DNA of 64,000 bases, from the NCBI GenBank assembly GCA_003342895.1, contig PTFA01000273.1, forward strand, positions 1,125,846-1,189,845. The letters are read 5' to 3'. Source of the stretch: Casuarius casuarius. Taxonomy: Eukaryota > Chordata > Aves > Casuariiformes > Casuariidae. A program made the position numbers and the translations under genes. The notes beneath the pieces were generated by a model. It saw nothing but the letters and a program-made list of their open reading frames with translations. It ran no database searches and had not been told where the DNA came from. Of this stretch, positions 49,959-63,800 are shown piece by piece; the stretch's first letter is position 1; every line of letters begins with the position of its first letter.

Positions 49959-52900
49959 ATTTTCAAAGATGTTTTCCAGTTTGCTTCTATTTGTTGATTT
50001 GTTCAGCTACATAGCAACATGACTACAGCGAGGTACCTTGAGTTAGCGCAGTGCTTTATCTTTTCTCCTAACTATTATTATGGTACATACACAGACTGAT
50101 AAAAAATATGGGTTTCACCTGTGTGTGACAACTGAGCTGGAGAAGACAAATAAAATTATTCTTATCACACAGAAAAGGGAAAAAACACAAATCTACTTTT
50201 CAAAATTTTGGTGTAAACAATATGTAACTGCTCGCTTACTGTACAGCTTTCATAAGCCTATAAGCTAGATGAAACAGCACTTTTAGGTCTTGTGTATATT
50301 AAAATTTTTCCATACTTAATAGTCCTTACTTTCCATACTGTGCTATTTATTGGCACCTAAAGTTACACTTCAGCATTGCTTACACGGCAGAAAAAGATGG
50401 CAGTCATCCTCACATAGTATATCTGTGTTACACTATGAGAATCAGCTATGCTTACATAATTTTATTATAATTTTTTTTTTCCAGCATGCTAAGGAAATTG
50501 CAATCTCAACTTTTCAGATCTAAGGAAGGTTATGAATTGTTGCCAGATATAGCTTTAGCTATTGTAGAGTATTCAGAGAGGTTTCTGTCTTAAAAAAAAA
50601 AAAAAAAGAAGCTTTTTTTACTAATTTTTTGAGATGGTTTTGCTATACCTTGGATATAATGTAGCTAGGTAATACATAAAAATACATGTTTCCATACAAG
50701 TAACTACTTTTGCTATTTTCCCATATAACTTAAAATGTGAGTTTCTTTCCTAAAAAACACTTAAAAGGAATAAAATTGCATATATTGATAATGCAATAAT
50801 ATATTTTCAATTTCAGCTATGTCAGAAGTGTAATGCAGTTCTCTCTTAATTTTTTTACATCTATATGCACTATTGATATTACTGGGCCGAGATCCTTCCT
50901 GAATACTTTACAGCTATTTTGTGCAGTTAATTCAACAACACAAACTCAGATTCTGATTTACAGAGATTCAATGCCACTGCTGTCTCAGGCATGGATGAAG
51001 AGAAGGGATCCTGGCTTAAGAGAACTGATATTTGAAAAGATTAATTTCATAAATTTAAGAAAAATTGAGAAAGTAAGAAGCCTTGAAGTTCGTTGAATTC
51101 ATACTTTAAAATAATCTAGGTTCATATAATTCCAGGATGACAATGACAGATAAGTGACCTTAAATGACTTTTGTTCACAGGTTCATACGTCTGAAGGCAT
51201 AGTTAACAACATATAACAGAGATCATTATCTTCAGTACTATTTTCTAGTAACATATTTTGTGGTTGTTACCTAAGAATATTAAAATATCTGAGTATGTAA
51301 GCTTCTGCTAATTGTCCTGCACTGCTTCTTAGCCCACTATTTGTGAGTGAAGTGGTACATGTTCTCTGCTCTATTAAATAAAAATTCCCCAAAATTCACA
51401 TTCAACAGTGAAAATTTCAGATATCATAGTATGGTATAGAGAATCGAAGAGTGTATACAGACAGGAAATGTGGAAGATTTCTCTAGAAGTAAACCATTCC
51501 AGATTTTTAAAGCATTCAATATGAAAATCTAACCTGGAACACATTAGATTGAAGCTTTAAATACTTCCTAATTTCTTCAAAAAGTTGTGTGGGTTCCAAT
51601 AATCCCTCTGAAATGATACCATAGTCTTGCATTCCTGTAGATGTTATTATTTAAAAAATCTGAGACACAGAGATGGTTTAAGGTCTGGATACAGTTTCCA
51701 TGCTAACTTGCAAAAAATTCTTCTTCATTTGTGTCACTTACCCCAAACTATTATGAAGCACTGATTTACACAGTTTATGCTTATGTAGTTGTTTGTTCCA
51801 GATGTCCAGCCTGAAGGAACAGCTGTCTTAAATTTACTTATTGAGGAATAAGTATTAAAAAGAATTTAAGGATCTTTATGAAAAAAGGAATTATAAAATC
51901 TAGCTGTTCTTAATTGTTGACATGTGTTGTAATCCTGAGCCTGTACTGTGTAGAAGTTGATGTCACTGATCTTGCCTGGTGAGACTTGGCTGGTGAGAGG
52001 TTAGGAGCAGTAAGAATGTGCGCTTAGACCGGAACCCACTGGCTAAGCAGGGCAGAAAATAGAAAGACAAAGAAGACTGAAAAAAATATATTAATATATG
52101 TCTTAAATCCCTTCTGCTGTTTCAGAAAATTTCAGCCTTTTCTTAGCACTTGCTAGTGGCACAGTTTTTTATTAGGCAGAAAATGGACCCAACAAGAACC
52201 TCATGAACTTCGTGACTAAATGAAAGTGTTTAGCACAGGCTTTCACTTAAAATTTTCAGAGAACTTTTATGTTCCTCCATTTTTCTAAATACTAAAATGA
52301 AACATTTTCTTAACACAATGAAACAAGCCCTGGAATTACATGAGAGCTTTTACATCTTGTAATAAGGAAATAAAATGCAGAAAAAGGAGAGTTAATTTAA
52401 GCGAAAATGCGCAACTGAGAAAACGCCTGTGTTGGGTTGTGATCACAGCCTCAGCTGATGTGGAGCACTGGCTATATTTTATATGTGAAGTGATAATACT
52501 ACTACTATTTCTACTACCACTGTTCGGCCTTCCCAAGCTCCTATCATAAAATCTCAGTCTAATCATAAGGTTCAGGTAATAACTTTCAGTGTGAGAGGGG
52601 CCTGGTACAAAAAGATTTCACTTGGAGCAGAATGGGAACTTGGCACGGGTGTCCTACATCAGGGAATATCAAGAGCAAGGTGGAGAAGATGCAGTGGACA
52701 CACACAGAGCACAGCTTCCAGAATATTTCATTTTCCTTTAAAAGCAGAATGCAAACATTTCAAAAACAAATCAGAGTTACTATTCTCCAGTCAGTTCTCT
52801 TTCCAGTTGTTTTAGTCAGAAAGAAAATCATGGGACTAGAGCTTCCTTTTAAGCAGTGAGTTCCTGGGAAGATCTCTTTAAAAAATAATCAGCAGTTGAC

Positions 52901-54762
52901 AACAGCAAGTAGATTCAAGGCAGTAGTCAGAATATTAATGAATATGCTGGTTATGTGGAACATGGGCTAAAAGATTTTGTATCCTGGTTTCCTATTTGTG
53001 AATCACATTCTTGGCTGTTTGGCTTGTTTCCTGTTGGTACGCTTAATAACTCTTCAAAAAAAGTCTCTGCATTGGGTTTCTTTTGCATGCATGCTGAGCA
53101 AGTCGTTTTTTTGGATATTTCCCAACAATTTATGCATCTGCTTTTGTATGGAAGAGAAAAATTTTGAGGACACAAAACAAAACTTTCTTTGGATAAATTG
53201 ATAAAATGTTCATCTGCCAAACAGGATAACAGTAACATGAGAAAAGACCTGAAAATCAGAAAATTATTAGTACTTTTTATAAAATTAATCTATTTAATAT
53301 ATAGTAGATGTGGGCAGCTTCTAACGTCTGGAAACCTTAACAAAATGCTCTGGGTATTTAACAACAAAGTTCCTATTTGTGTGACTGGAAACTGTGCTTA
53401 ATCTTTGAAAATGAAGTGTTTAAGCTTTGAGATATCATATATCTTCGTAGAATCTTTGGCAGGAGTAAAGGATGACCTTTTCACTGAGGATCTATGGTAA
53501 ATGGCTGTGAAAATAGGAAAATAATTTTATAAAGAAAATTGGCTTTTTCAAAAGTAACTGATTTAGATAATTTTGAAAATCCCAGCTTAATTTAAGAACA
53601 CACTTTCCCATCATGTACTATTCAAAATCTGTTTGATGTTTTATTGCTTAGACTCACTGTGAGATACTTTTAAACCTTAAAAAACCATTGATTTTTCATC
53701 AGTTTCTCATATAAAGTTAATCTTCATGATGCGTTAAATCCTGCCTGTATTAATAAAAAACAAATAGTATTAGAAAGGAAACAGAGCCCTTATTCTCTAG
53801 TTTAATTAATGAAATGTTTGATTTTGAATGCCTCAGTGCTTTTTCTTTGTACTTAAGCAAACATAAGATCACTGTTTCATGTACTGCAGAATTTAAATTC
53901 TACCTTTTTCCCTAAGGGAGAAAGATGATACTTTAATATCAGGATTGCTGCCACTGTTCTTGGATATTTGTTTTCACCTCAACTTAGCATTAGAAAAAAA
54001 TGTTAACTTTTGTTAGTCAGGAGACTGAAGGATCAGTCCTACAGACACATACGTAATGTCCTTATATGTGTGTATAGGCTGTAAAAATAATCTTGTTCAT
54101 TTAAGCAGGCTGTAAATATTTATGCTGATTTTCAGAACTGAAATCAAAGCTATGACTGCACTAGCACAGGAAGTTATTCCTCTAAACTACATTTCTGGCT
54201 GCAGTATTTTAAAAATATATCAAGATGGAAAAGACATTCGGAAAAGTTGTTGGATCTTTATGGGACCCACAAAGCAATGTGGTATGCTCCCTCTTTTGGC
54301 TTTGGTGAGCAGCAGCTGACAAACAAACAAAAGACCTCTTTTGGTTCATGTAGCCCATTCTGTAACTATCTGTCAAGCTGTTGATCAGAGATGTTTTAGT
54401 ATAATAAGGCTTTCTGTGTACCAGGAAATAGAAATGATCATTGTTGTCAAATAAAACAGCAGTGTCAATTTTAGGACCATTCAAAAAGACAAAGAAAGAT
54501 CAATGCTTGCCAAATGGAAAAGGATAAAATTGGCAGGCTCGGATGAGGTGGGGGATACTTTTTTTCCCCAAGCTTTTGAGAGGGTAGTATAAACAACATT
54601 GAATAAACCAGAATTAAAAGTGTCACAAAATGCTTCACAGCATCCTTTTAAGGCAAGAGGCCCTCAAAAGCCTCATGATATAGAACAGATCTGTTTGATA
54701 ACTGAGATTACAGAAATAATGTTTATTCTCTGTGACTAATTTGTATTTTTAGTATATTTGGG
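49959..54762. other. AT-rich stretch, no gene seen
   Basis: A run of sixteen A lies at 50592-50607. An acceptor-like poly-pyrimidine site ends at 50484 and is followed by about 35 open codons, but no clear donor. An 87-codon frame (50833-51096) and several frames near 52340-53240 carry no recognised motif. Confidence 0.55.
50592..50607 (+). repeat. Poly(A) run of 16
   Basis: Homopolymer. No retrocopy was recognised immediately upstream of it. Confidence 0.9.
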
Positions 54763-54783
54763 AAAAAAAAAAAAAAAAAAAAA
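54763..54783 (+). repeat. Poly(A) run of 21
   Basis: Longest homopolymer in the window. It lies 71 nt upstream of the first copy of the 80-bp dispersed repeat. It does not sit at the 3' end of any element I recognise. Confidence 0.9.
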
Positions 54784-54854
54784 CAACTTAAATCAGAATT
54801 AAGATAGACATCTTTACTTTATTACCATTTCCCAAAGAAAAGGAACATTAGATT

Positions 54855-54934
54855 CTTATTATTGTCTGTTGGTGGTCTTTGGGCAGTATCAGCCCACAAA
54901 TCCAGGACCTACTAAGGGCAAAAAAGTATCATTA
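54855..54934 (+). repeat. Unassigned dispersed repeat, copy A
   Basis: These 80 nt align without gaps to 58216-58295, with 70 identical positions. The best-conserved part is the last 30 nt, including aagggcaaaaaagtatcatt. Weak similarity extends about 13 nt further upstream (ggaacat) and perhaps more. It does not resemble CR1, MIR or L2 parts that I know, and has no open frame. Confidence 0.75.
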
Positions 54935-56936
54935 GCTGTGCATTTTCCAGATCTAGTGGATAAACTGAATACTCAGAATTATTGTAATGTTGTATTAGAG
55001 ACTATAATCTGACTGTCATAGTAGAAAAAGCCTTTGGCAGGGAAAAGAGCATTAGCTAAAAACAGCTAGGGAGTCTGCTCTCCAGTGCTTTCAGGAGAAG
55101 GCTAGTGAAGAATTTTTATAGGCATGGACAAAAGAGCTTTCCTATGTGTTAACCTATTTAAGACTCCCTAAAACAAAGCATGCTTCCTACCTTGCTCATA
55201 TTTCTTGTGTTACATGACGGATTATAAAGGATATGTCATGACTGGTGACATTACAGCATGTTATACAAAACCCGGGAAGGGAGACAAAGGATACAGTACT
55301 ACTGAAACAGAAAGAATATAGTGATTTTTTCTTTCCAGGCAAATCCATAATATGACCCCTAGCATTTAACCCGAGACTTGATTTTTATGTTGGGGTATTT
55401 TTTGGCATGAATGTTAATTGCTGTGGATAATATTTTCAGGTCTTAAAAATTATTTTCTTTCTTTTCCTTAATGTATGCAAGGAAAATAGATTTCTTTCTC
55501 CTGCCTTCTCCCCTCCTCTATGAAGTTGAGCAACATAATATTTCCCTTCTTGCATGTAAATGAAACATTAGTATTAATCCCCTGGTGTTTTGATGCCTGG
55601 AGGCATATTTTCAGCTTTCACTACTTCATCTAGTGTTATATTGTAAGTAATTGACTGTGGCAAGAAGTCAATGCTCATGCTGCAGAAAGAGACAATGGCA
55701 TCACTGTTGCAAGTGCTTTGCCTTTCAGATTAATTTTTAATATTTGATTAAAACAACATTGTAATAAGAAGAAAAATAAAGAAAATCAGCTTTTTTATTG
55801 TAATAGCTACAGTCAGACAATTACATGTAAGATGCCAAAACATCTTCCATCCATTTATTAGATAGCAACATCTTGGGGTAATGTTATGTCAGATACATGC
55901 TCATTAGCTACTTATTACCTTAAAATTTACCTCCTTTTTGTAGGTATACACCTTGAACAGATATTGCCACACCCATAAACAAGTTAAAGACCATTTAGAA
56001 AACTACATGGGATTATATGCAAAGACCATGACCATAGGAAAAAGGCTCTAATGGTCCTTAAACATATACTTTATCCTAGTTCTGCTCAGTGACACTGCAA
56101 GCCAACTGCAGAGCAGGAATAATTCAGAAAATCTCTTGGATGTCAGACTGGAGCCTCAGAATAAAGCAAAACAAAACTGAACTAAAGAAGAGGGATAGGA
56201 GAGAAAATTGTTTCCTTTTACAATTGTTTTTCTCCCCCCCCCCCCTTTTTTTTTACCCATTTGGTAGGATGAAGAGATGTGTATAACTTTCAAATATATC
56301 TGAATTAGGTGCTTAATCCTACTTCGATATTTTGAATCATTTGAGCCCTTGACTATTCTGAATTTTGAGCCTCTAGCAGTTGTTAGTGCTTCTAAAGTAG
56401 CCATCTAGTAGCATAAAAGAAATTCACAAAAAGACAAGTTGCATAGCATTGCAATCCAAGTAGTTTCTTCTAGCTTTTCAAAACTTCTCTTAACAACCCC
56501 ACAGTTATTAAACAACTTTAATAAACAACTTCTTTAGGTTTTGGTTGACATTTTTCATAGTTTTGCCTTTTGGATGATATTTCGTGAGGTCCTATTTGTT
56601 TCCTGCCAGTCATCAACCATGTCTGAGTATAAAAACTTTTAATCTGAGGCAGGCCTCCATATACTTGAATGTTTAGGCATGTGATGTAGCAATATATTTT
56701 TATCCTCTTATAGGATTGGTCACTAGACAAATTCTGCCAGTACGTTAGTATAATTACTGTATAACAAAGACATACTGGGCAGCATGAGGAATATTGAGAA
56801 ATGTTTTTGATTCTGTAGCAAAGTGTGATGTAGTGGCTACATACCAGTTAACCAAGAATATCGAACTGATGCCTTGATTTTGCAAGTTACAATGACTAAA
56901 CACAGGATACTTGTGCCTGTTAGAAACTCAGCTTTT
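54935..56936. other. AT-rich stretch, no gene seen
   Basis: Contains a C12-T9 homopolymer pair at 56234-56254. Open frames are chance-length. Confidence 0.6.
56234..56254 (+). repeat. C12-T9 homopolymer pair
   Basis: Twelve C followed directly by nine T; a likely site of length error. Confidence 0.9.
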
Positions 56937-57225
56937 CACAGAATCACAAAACAGTTGAGGCCAGCAGGCCCCTCTGGAGATCATCCAGTCCAAACCCCTG
57001 CTCAGACAGGGTCGCCTGGAGCAGGTTGCACAGGATCCTGTCCAGACGGCTTTTGGATATCTCCAAGGATGGAGACTCCACAGCCTCTCTGGGCAACCTG
57101 TTCCAGTGCTCAGTCACCCTCACAGTAAAGTTTTTCCTCATGTTCAGATGGACTTTCCTGTGTTCCAGTTTGTGCTTGCTGCTTCTTGTCCTATCGCAGG
57201 GCACCACTGAGAAGAGTCTGGACCC
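56937..57225 (-). mobile_element. CR1 LINE, 5'-truncated 3' end
   Basis: This is the clearest mobile element in the window. On the minus strand the open frame 57237 to 56944 carries the CR1 ORF2 C-terminus: LEHRKVHLNMRKNF, VRVTEHWNRLPREAVESPSLE and LLQATLSEQGFGLDDLQ, all typical of the family. The element ends near 56937 with the gattctgtg-type terminal repeat. It is truncated at its 5' side just after the segment encoding the conserved 'R-D-R-T-R' stretch. That pattern is the usual result of incomplete target-primed reverse transcription. It is less diverged than the copies at 2.9 and 9.4 kb, so younger. It is not capable of movement. Confidence 0.93.
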
Positions 57226-58215
57226 TAGAAATTGCATTTAAAAATAGAAACTCTGGTTGTGCCAGAAATGTCCTGCAACAACATTTACCTAAGCTTGATG
57301 GCATTCCCTAAGGCTATGATCCACTGCTCTAAAATTAGGGTTGGGGAGTGCACAATAAAATTTTCAGAAGCTGGAGAGGATCAATAAAGTGGAGGAAGCA
57401 AAATCTTAGTTATGGCTATCCTCCCGCCAAATACCAGGTTTCCATTTCAAATCCCAGAGGTGTCAAAAATTCTTGAAGAAACTGTTGCACTTTTTAAACA
57501 TTTTAAAGGCATTCACAAATTCAACTTTTCCTTAGAATTGTTCTAAGAAGTGGTAGAAACAGCTTTCTGTTTAAAGTAGTTTGTTTTTAATTCTACATAA
57601 GACAGAAGAAAAGAATGAAAAATTCAGGACTGGACAGTTAATATGTTAATCTTAATAGAATGATGAAAAATAAGATCTTAAAGTGGGAAATATTATTAAT
57701 TAAGCCTAACTAATTTGGCTTGATTCAATCTACCAGGTCCTCTTAAAATTAATTTAGCATAGGTAGCAATAGATTCAAGCCATAAGACTTGACACCTTTT
57801 GGACTTTCCTATGCACTTTATGGACTCTGAAGAAAAATTGGTCTATTAAAACAAAGTGAAAGAGCAACAGAGATTTAACTTCTCACACAATAATGTTCTG
57901 CAGGTTGTGCAAACTTTTCCAGGCTAAGCAAATATACCAGTGGGCAAAGACTTTACATTTTCATTTGAAGTCTCTCAGTGACTGACATTTGCTGATAATG
58001 CCTAGAATGCTCAGCAAACATCCTCAAAAACAGTAGACCATATTCCTAGAAATAATACCTCTGTAACTGTACTTGAAGGACACAAACTAGGCAATATCTT
58101 CATACGCTCTGATTACCATTAAGTTAAAATAACATGGAAAATAACACCGAAGTGCTAATCAGGATTTATAATATTAAGATAATGATCTTCCTCATTAGAA
58201 CCGGAACATAAAAAT
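57226..58215. other. AT-rich stretch, no gene seen
   Basis: No feature identified between the CR1 copy and the second copy of the 80-bp repeat. Confidence 0.6.
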
Positions 58216-58295
58216 CTTAGTATTGTCTGTTGGCAGTCTTCGGGCACTATCAAACCACAAATCCAGACCCTATTAAGGGCAAAAAAGTATCATTA
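58216..58295 (+). repeat. Unassigned dispersed repeat, copy B
   Basis: Same orientation as copy A at 54855-54934, about 3.36 kb away; 70 of 80 positions are identical with no gap. Sequence after 58295 does not align with that after copy A, so the shared 3' boundary is sharp. Confidence 0.75.
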
Positions 58296-60720
58296 CTGGT
58301 GGAAGGGGAGGTCCGCAATCTGGTAGTAATCCAGAGTACATGCCTAAGGGCTCTTTTAAATCACTGCTTACTGGCCAGTCCCTCCCAGTCTGCCCCAATA
58401 ATTCTTCTGTGTGATGCCAGGTACAAGTGCAATATTCTATGCTTAGACATCCAAAATCATACATACAGTGAATAACTATTATTTTTCTGCTCTGTGCAGT
58501 GACACCTGTGCAGATGCAATGCAAAGTTCTGCCTGTGTTTCTTGCAATCATCGTGCCCTCGTAAGCAGCTATCACGCTTCTCACAATAGTGTTTGCTATG
58601 TGATGTGGGCTTCTTTCAGCATTCATCATTTCCAGATATTTTCTATACAGAATGAGAGTCTCTTTAGACAGTTCATTTTCTCAAAAAGGAATTTCATTTT
58701 GTTTTTTATCCATGTTTCTAATCTGTCACTTGTGTCATTTCGTGTCCTGACTCCCATTCACAACTCATTCCAGACTAACACTATCCACAGATCTCACCAG
58801 TGTCTGTCTACTTCTCCACCAAAATAATTTAAAATATTAGACACAGCTATTCTTGAAACCAAATCTTCCCTTTCTGTGTCTTCCAAGAATTGGCAAATTA
58901 AAATATTTCAGTCTATGGTCTGAAATAATAACATTATATTCCTTGGTTGTCTTAATGAATGGAACATGTTGTGAATTCAGTGAGACTTAAATAGGGAATT
59001 CTGGCAAAGGACCCTAATTTCCCACAGAACAAATACTTAAAAATATATCTGCATGAGAGAAGAAAGAGCTGACATAGGCTGGGAATGCTTCTAAGAAGTC
59101 AAATGGCCTGGCTTTACAAAAGAGGAACGAAATTATTATTTTTTAAATCTGTTGGCTAGTACCTGTGGGTAACTGGCTCCACAAAAACAAAAAGAAAACA
59201 CAGCAGAAATCATTACAAAGACAGCAGGGACAAAAGGACTGGAGAAAGGATTTCTAGAGACAACTGATACACCGATCATGACTGTATACAAAAAGACAAC
59301 ACGTATTTCTAATGGATTAAAATAAAATGTATTTATAGGGTCTATGCTGAAACCTATGCTTAATAAAATGAACCTGATATCACAGCTTTCTCACTATTTA
59401 ACAACTTATGGGAAGAACAAAATGCTTTCCTTACAACACTTTCACTTTTCTTTTTCTTTACTCTAATTTGACGTATCTTTTAAACCATGTTCATTTTCCT
59501 CCCCTTTCCCCACCTCCTCCTAATTATGCTACCAGGAAGATACTTAAAAGCAGCTGTTACTCTGACAGCTACCCTTCTCTTGCAGTAGTTTTTCATAGTA
59601 CAAATGATTTCTGTAGGAAAAAATATGATGTATCATGTAGGGAGCAAACATATTACTCTTCCCTGAGTCTAATGAAACGCTTTTGATAGAGGTTGAATTC
59701 AACACATATTACTCTTTTCCTGTGTTGCAAATGTCAGAAAATGTTCAGTTCATACAGGTTAGCAAGGTGTAAAGTAGCCTGGAAAGCCTCTTTAATATGC
59801 AAGAATGACCCTCCTAAGCATTGAACAAAAATGGTGAGTCTTTCTCCTTTTCCGTGCTCCTTGTGATCTCTGATATTTCCTGTCAAAAGGACTGAGAGAC
59901 ATGACTTCCCTGCTGTTGCTAGCAGAAAGTAGCATAAGAGAAATTGCATTTAAAAATAAAAACCCAGACATTAAATTTAAAAAGCTAGATGTCATGGTGG
60001 TTCAGTGCTCCAGCCTTTCTCCACTAGCAATTTGTGTTGACATTTGCACTAGGTCACACATGCAGTGAGTTTGGTTCTTAATTTAATCTTCACTGAACAT
60101 TTGTCTCTATCACAAAACCAGAATATATTTCTGCATGACTGATAATCTGTGCTCATGAGAGTCTTAAGACTGGAAAAGTAAGGGTTCACAGGTCAGAAAT
60201 GAAATACACTGCTGGAGCTGTGCAAGGAAACTTGCATAGCACACCTGGTTTTGTACCTGCCATTTCAGCTCTGTATTCATTTTAATATCAAACACACACT
60301 CTACTACCACTTTCAAGCTTCTCTGTACAGGAAGTAATTATATACATACGTATATTAATTTGTATTGTCTAATATCTGATATTACATCTCTGCTAATGGC
60401 TTTTAGGATGAGTGTTTATCTACCTAAAGAGATTCATTGGAGTCTGGAGTAAGCACTGCTAGCTTCCTGATAGAGCCATAACATTTTCCAGAAGAAATTT
60501 CACATGGGCTCTATAATATTATTGTCATCAGTGAGGTGGCATTCATCACATTCAGTAGGTTTTGAACTTTGAATCAGACTTTTTAGTTTAAGACTAAAGT
60601 GGATATATTGAATTGTGGGCAGATGAGAAAATAAAAATAGACCTAAAAAACAATTTGTTAAATTGATATTATTAGTAAATCTCATGTATCATAATTCATG
60701 TGTAAATGCAGGATCGTTAT
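58296..60720. other. AT-rich stretch with overlapping open frames, unassigned
   Basis: A 118-codon minus frame (58273-58629) and a 119-codon plus frame (58468-58827) overlap. Both start in a slightly GC-richer segment. Neither translation is recognised and openness on both strands argues against coding. The rest is unstructured. Confidence 0.45.
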
Positions 60721-60808
60721 TTATTATATTTTATTGTATTTTTATCTTTTAGGCATAATACAAAGGATAAGATTTCACTTGATGAAATTTTAAGTGCATC
60801 TTTGTAAG
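60721..60808 (+). other. Weak terminal-exon candidate
   Basis: A T-rich tract ends in TATCTTTTAG at 60752. With one base given to the upstream codon, the frame reads HNTKDKISLDEILSASL and then TAA. The peptide resembles the second half of an EF-hand loop (I-S-L-D-E), but 17 open codons is close to chance. No polyadenylation signal lies near; the first AATAAA is about 400 nt downstream, near 61217. Confidence 0.12.
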
Positions 60809-63800
60809 GTATATTGATTCAAATACCTTAATACTGGAAAATCATACTTGGAATCCAGTGGGAAACTGTTAGATAATATTATGTAGCTTAAAAATTGTTC
60901 AAGATGATAAAAACATTTCTGTCTATATTCTCTGTGTTGTCCAAATGGAACAAATATAAGTTGAAGACATTTTTATATTGAATTTAATGATTTTGAATGC
61001 TTTTTAATGAGTTTTCATTAGCAAATAATTTAGAAAAGTATTTTCTACCTATTAGCTGATATCCTATGTGTGAAGCTTGTCTATGTTGTTCTGTCCAAGG
61101 TCAATTCTTCCACAAGGACTCTGATACCACAACATTCAATGCAAATTTCTGACAAAGTAATTTAGAAACTAACTCTTCTCCTCATTACAGACTCGTGTCA
61201 ACAACAGAAATTGTTAAATAAAGTGAGGTGATGGAAAAGTGAATGTTTCACTAAGACAGATTTTTATTTCTGTTGCTTCTGCTATGTGACAAAAACATAA
61301 GCTGATATGCAATCTACAATGATTTACAAAGCATCTCATAATACTTTGTAATTGTAGAAATGGTTCTGAGGTGTCTCAGAATGATTTACTGCAATTTGTC
61401 ACATTTTGAAACTATTCCAGAATAGTCTGGTGACATATACTAAAGAGCTTTCAATGAAATTTGAAATGGTTCATTTGTTATGTCAACTTGAAGGCATTAA
61501 GTGATATCTGAAAATCATTTTAAGATTTATTGAAGTGATTTAAAATGTCCCTTAATGGTAATTTGGCACACTGCATAGGCAGTATTGTCATTAAGCAACA
61601 TGAGAAAATCATTTCATCATGTCTTAAAATTATTCATATCTTTCTGTGGTTGTAATCGCACTGCTAGTGAAATCTATCACTTTAAAAATACAATTGAAGT
61701 AGGGGAAAGGATTTCTGTCAACAACAGAACTGGTGAGCAATAGCTTGAAAGGACCTAATATCACATATATATTTTAATAATGCAGAAAATGTACAGCTCA
61801 AAGCAAGCTATGTTTCAGAACCTGCAACTAATAATCACTTTCTAAAAGCCCTTGTAAAAAGAATTGCCACTGCTTCTGAAGCCAAGTATGCTTAAACAGC
61901 AGTTAATGTTACTGATTCAGTAGTTTACACAACAGTTTCTTGTTGCACTAAAAAATTAATAGCTCACATCACTATGTTGTCTAAAAGGTAAAACAATACG
62001 CTCATTACGCTGACTATGGCTTCTTTAGTGTTGTATGAGACATGTTGTCAGTTCACAGGTGGACTTCCAGCTGACTGGGAAACTCTTTCTTTTCTTTTGT
62101 TTTAAGATTACAGGTCTTCGTGTCACCAAAGTTAATTATTCTTACCACCACATTTGGGCTTTAGATTTTCGTTATATCACAAATATAGGAAGAACCTATG
62201 TGTAAGTGCACATGTTCACACATGTCTAAACCCGTCAATTTTTATGTTGTACATCCAATAGTAAGGGGAAGCCCTGTGGCTCCAGTGATAGACAGTCATG
62301 GTGTTGACTAGTGGAATAGACTATACTAGTCAACTTATTTCTAAGTGCACAAAAGAATGCTTTCAACATATGACATAATATACTCATATAAATTGAATAA
62401 ATTTTGAAGTTGTCACTTACAGACTCATTGCACTGTAAAGAAAATAAATTAGTTTTTGAAGTCAGTGTTAAAGCTGGTCAATAATTTAATATTTGTTTAT
62501 TATAAAACTAATATCATTCAGTAATTTTGTTTATTTAATAATATTATGTTAGTGATTTATTTGGAGAAAATATTTTCCCATGAGAATGGGAAACCATTTT
62601 TTATCTACATAAAATGCTACACATACTAGTGGGGAAGGACTATTTTTAGCCAATTTTCAGTTGGTAAAATTATTCAAATTGATAACTAGAAGGTGTATAC
62701 ACTTGCAAAGAAATTCTGAGCTGTCTCTCCCAAAGTGACAAGACTAAAGACAACCAGGCACTTTTCATAGGAGAAAAATGTTGCATAAGCATATACAAGA
62801 TTTTTTTTCACCTTCTGTAAGTAACAGAAACCTACCGAGCAGGTTAGAGGGCTCTTTTGTGAAAGGTTCTCACATTTGTTAATTCCTGTATAGCCTAGAA
62901 ACTGGCAGCTGACATAGATAAATGCAATGGCATATTTTATTGTTTTCAGTAAGAATTGATATTAGAAACTTCTTTTCAGTGAAAAAGCCTGCTTTAGAAA
63001 CCACAGGGTATTCTAAATAAAATGGGCTTCTTATTAAAACAAAGCTGTTTTTTTTTAAAGTATTAAATAAAATATCTCATTTAAAACTGAGAGCTCTTCA
63101 GTCTTCAATACAAGATATTGTACCTATAAATGCATTTTGGAGCCATGCAAGATTTTGTCTTTACAGGAATGAAAGCCCCATGGTGGACTTGAACAAAGGT
63201 CATTATTGTCACTCTTTGCAGTTTTGCCAATCCATATGAGAATCTAAAGTATCTGAATTCATCTAATTGGATGCAGAGCTTAGCTGATTAATTTTAGATG
63301 GTAATAGCTGTTTTTTATCACAAAAGCTTTCCTCTCTAATTTAAAGACAGAACAAATTTTTGGAAAAAAGTCACATTTTCTTTAATGTGAAAGCAGAATG
63401 CCATCTGAGAATTTATATACCCTTTACCTAACATTTTTCCTTGAACTTTCAATAGCAAATTCAGAATCCCTATCCTACTGTACACCATTTAATGTTACCA
63501 TACTATAGCAGGCTTTGATTTTGATTTCTTTACTGTTCAGAAAGAATACTATAAAGTAGATTGGCAATAACAATAGACTGGATTTCTAGAGCACTTTCTA
63601 GAGCATGCACAGTCAAGATGTCTTTTTTACCCCTCTTCTCCACAGATCACTTCCCTTTTTAGCTTTTTTACTTTTTCCTTTTTTTCCCCCTTATGTGTGA
63701 AAATTGCAAGCAAAAAACTCAGAGTTTCTTCTGCAATCAGAGTCCTACAAGTACAGCTAAGAGGGACTTTTTATGGGACTTCTGGACCACGCAATGCACA

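Noticed and set aside
50485..50592. Open 35-codon segment after a strong poly-pyrimidine acceptor, ending next to a poly(A) run
   Set aside because: No credible donor follows. The poly(A) run at the stop is suggestive of a retrocopy, but nothing upstream is recognisable, and the open length is near chance.
54763..54783. Poly(A) run as the tail of a retrotransposed sequence
   Set aside because: No open frame, mRNA-like sequence or LINE 3' end lies immediately upstream, and CR1 elements do not end in poly(A).
58273..58827. 118-codon minus and 119-codon plus overlapping frames
   Set aside because: Openness on both strands and absence of motifs; no basis for a coding call.
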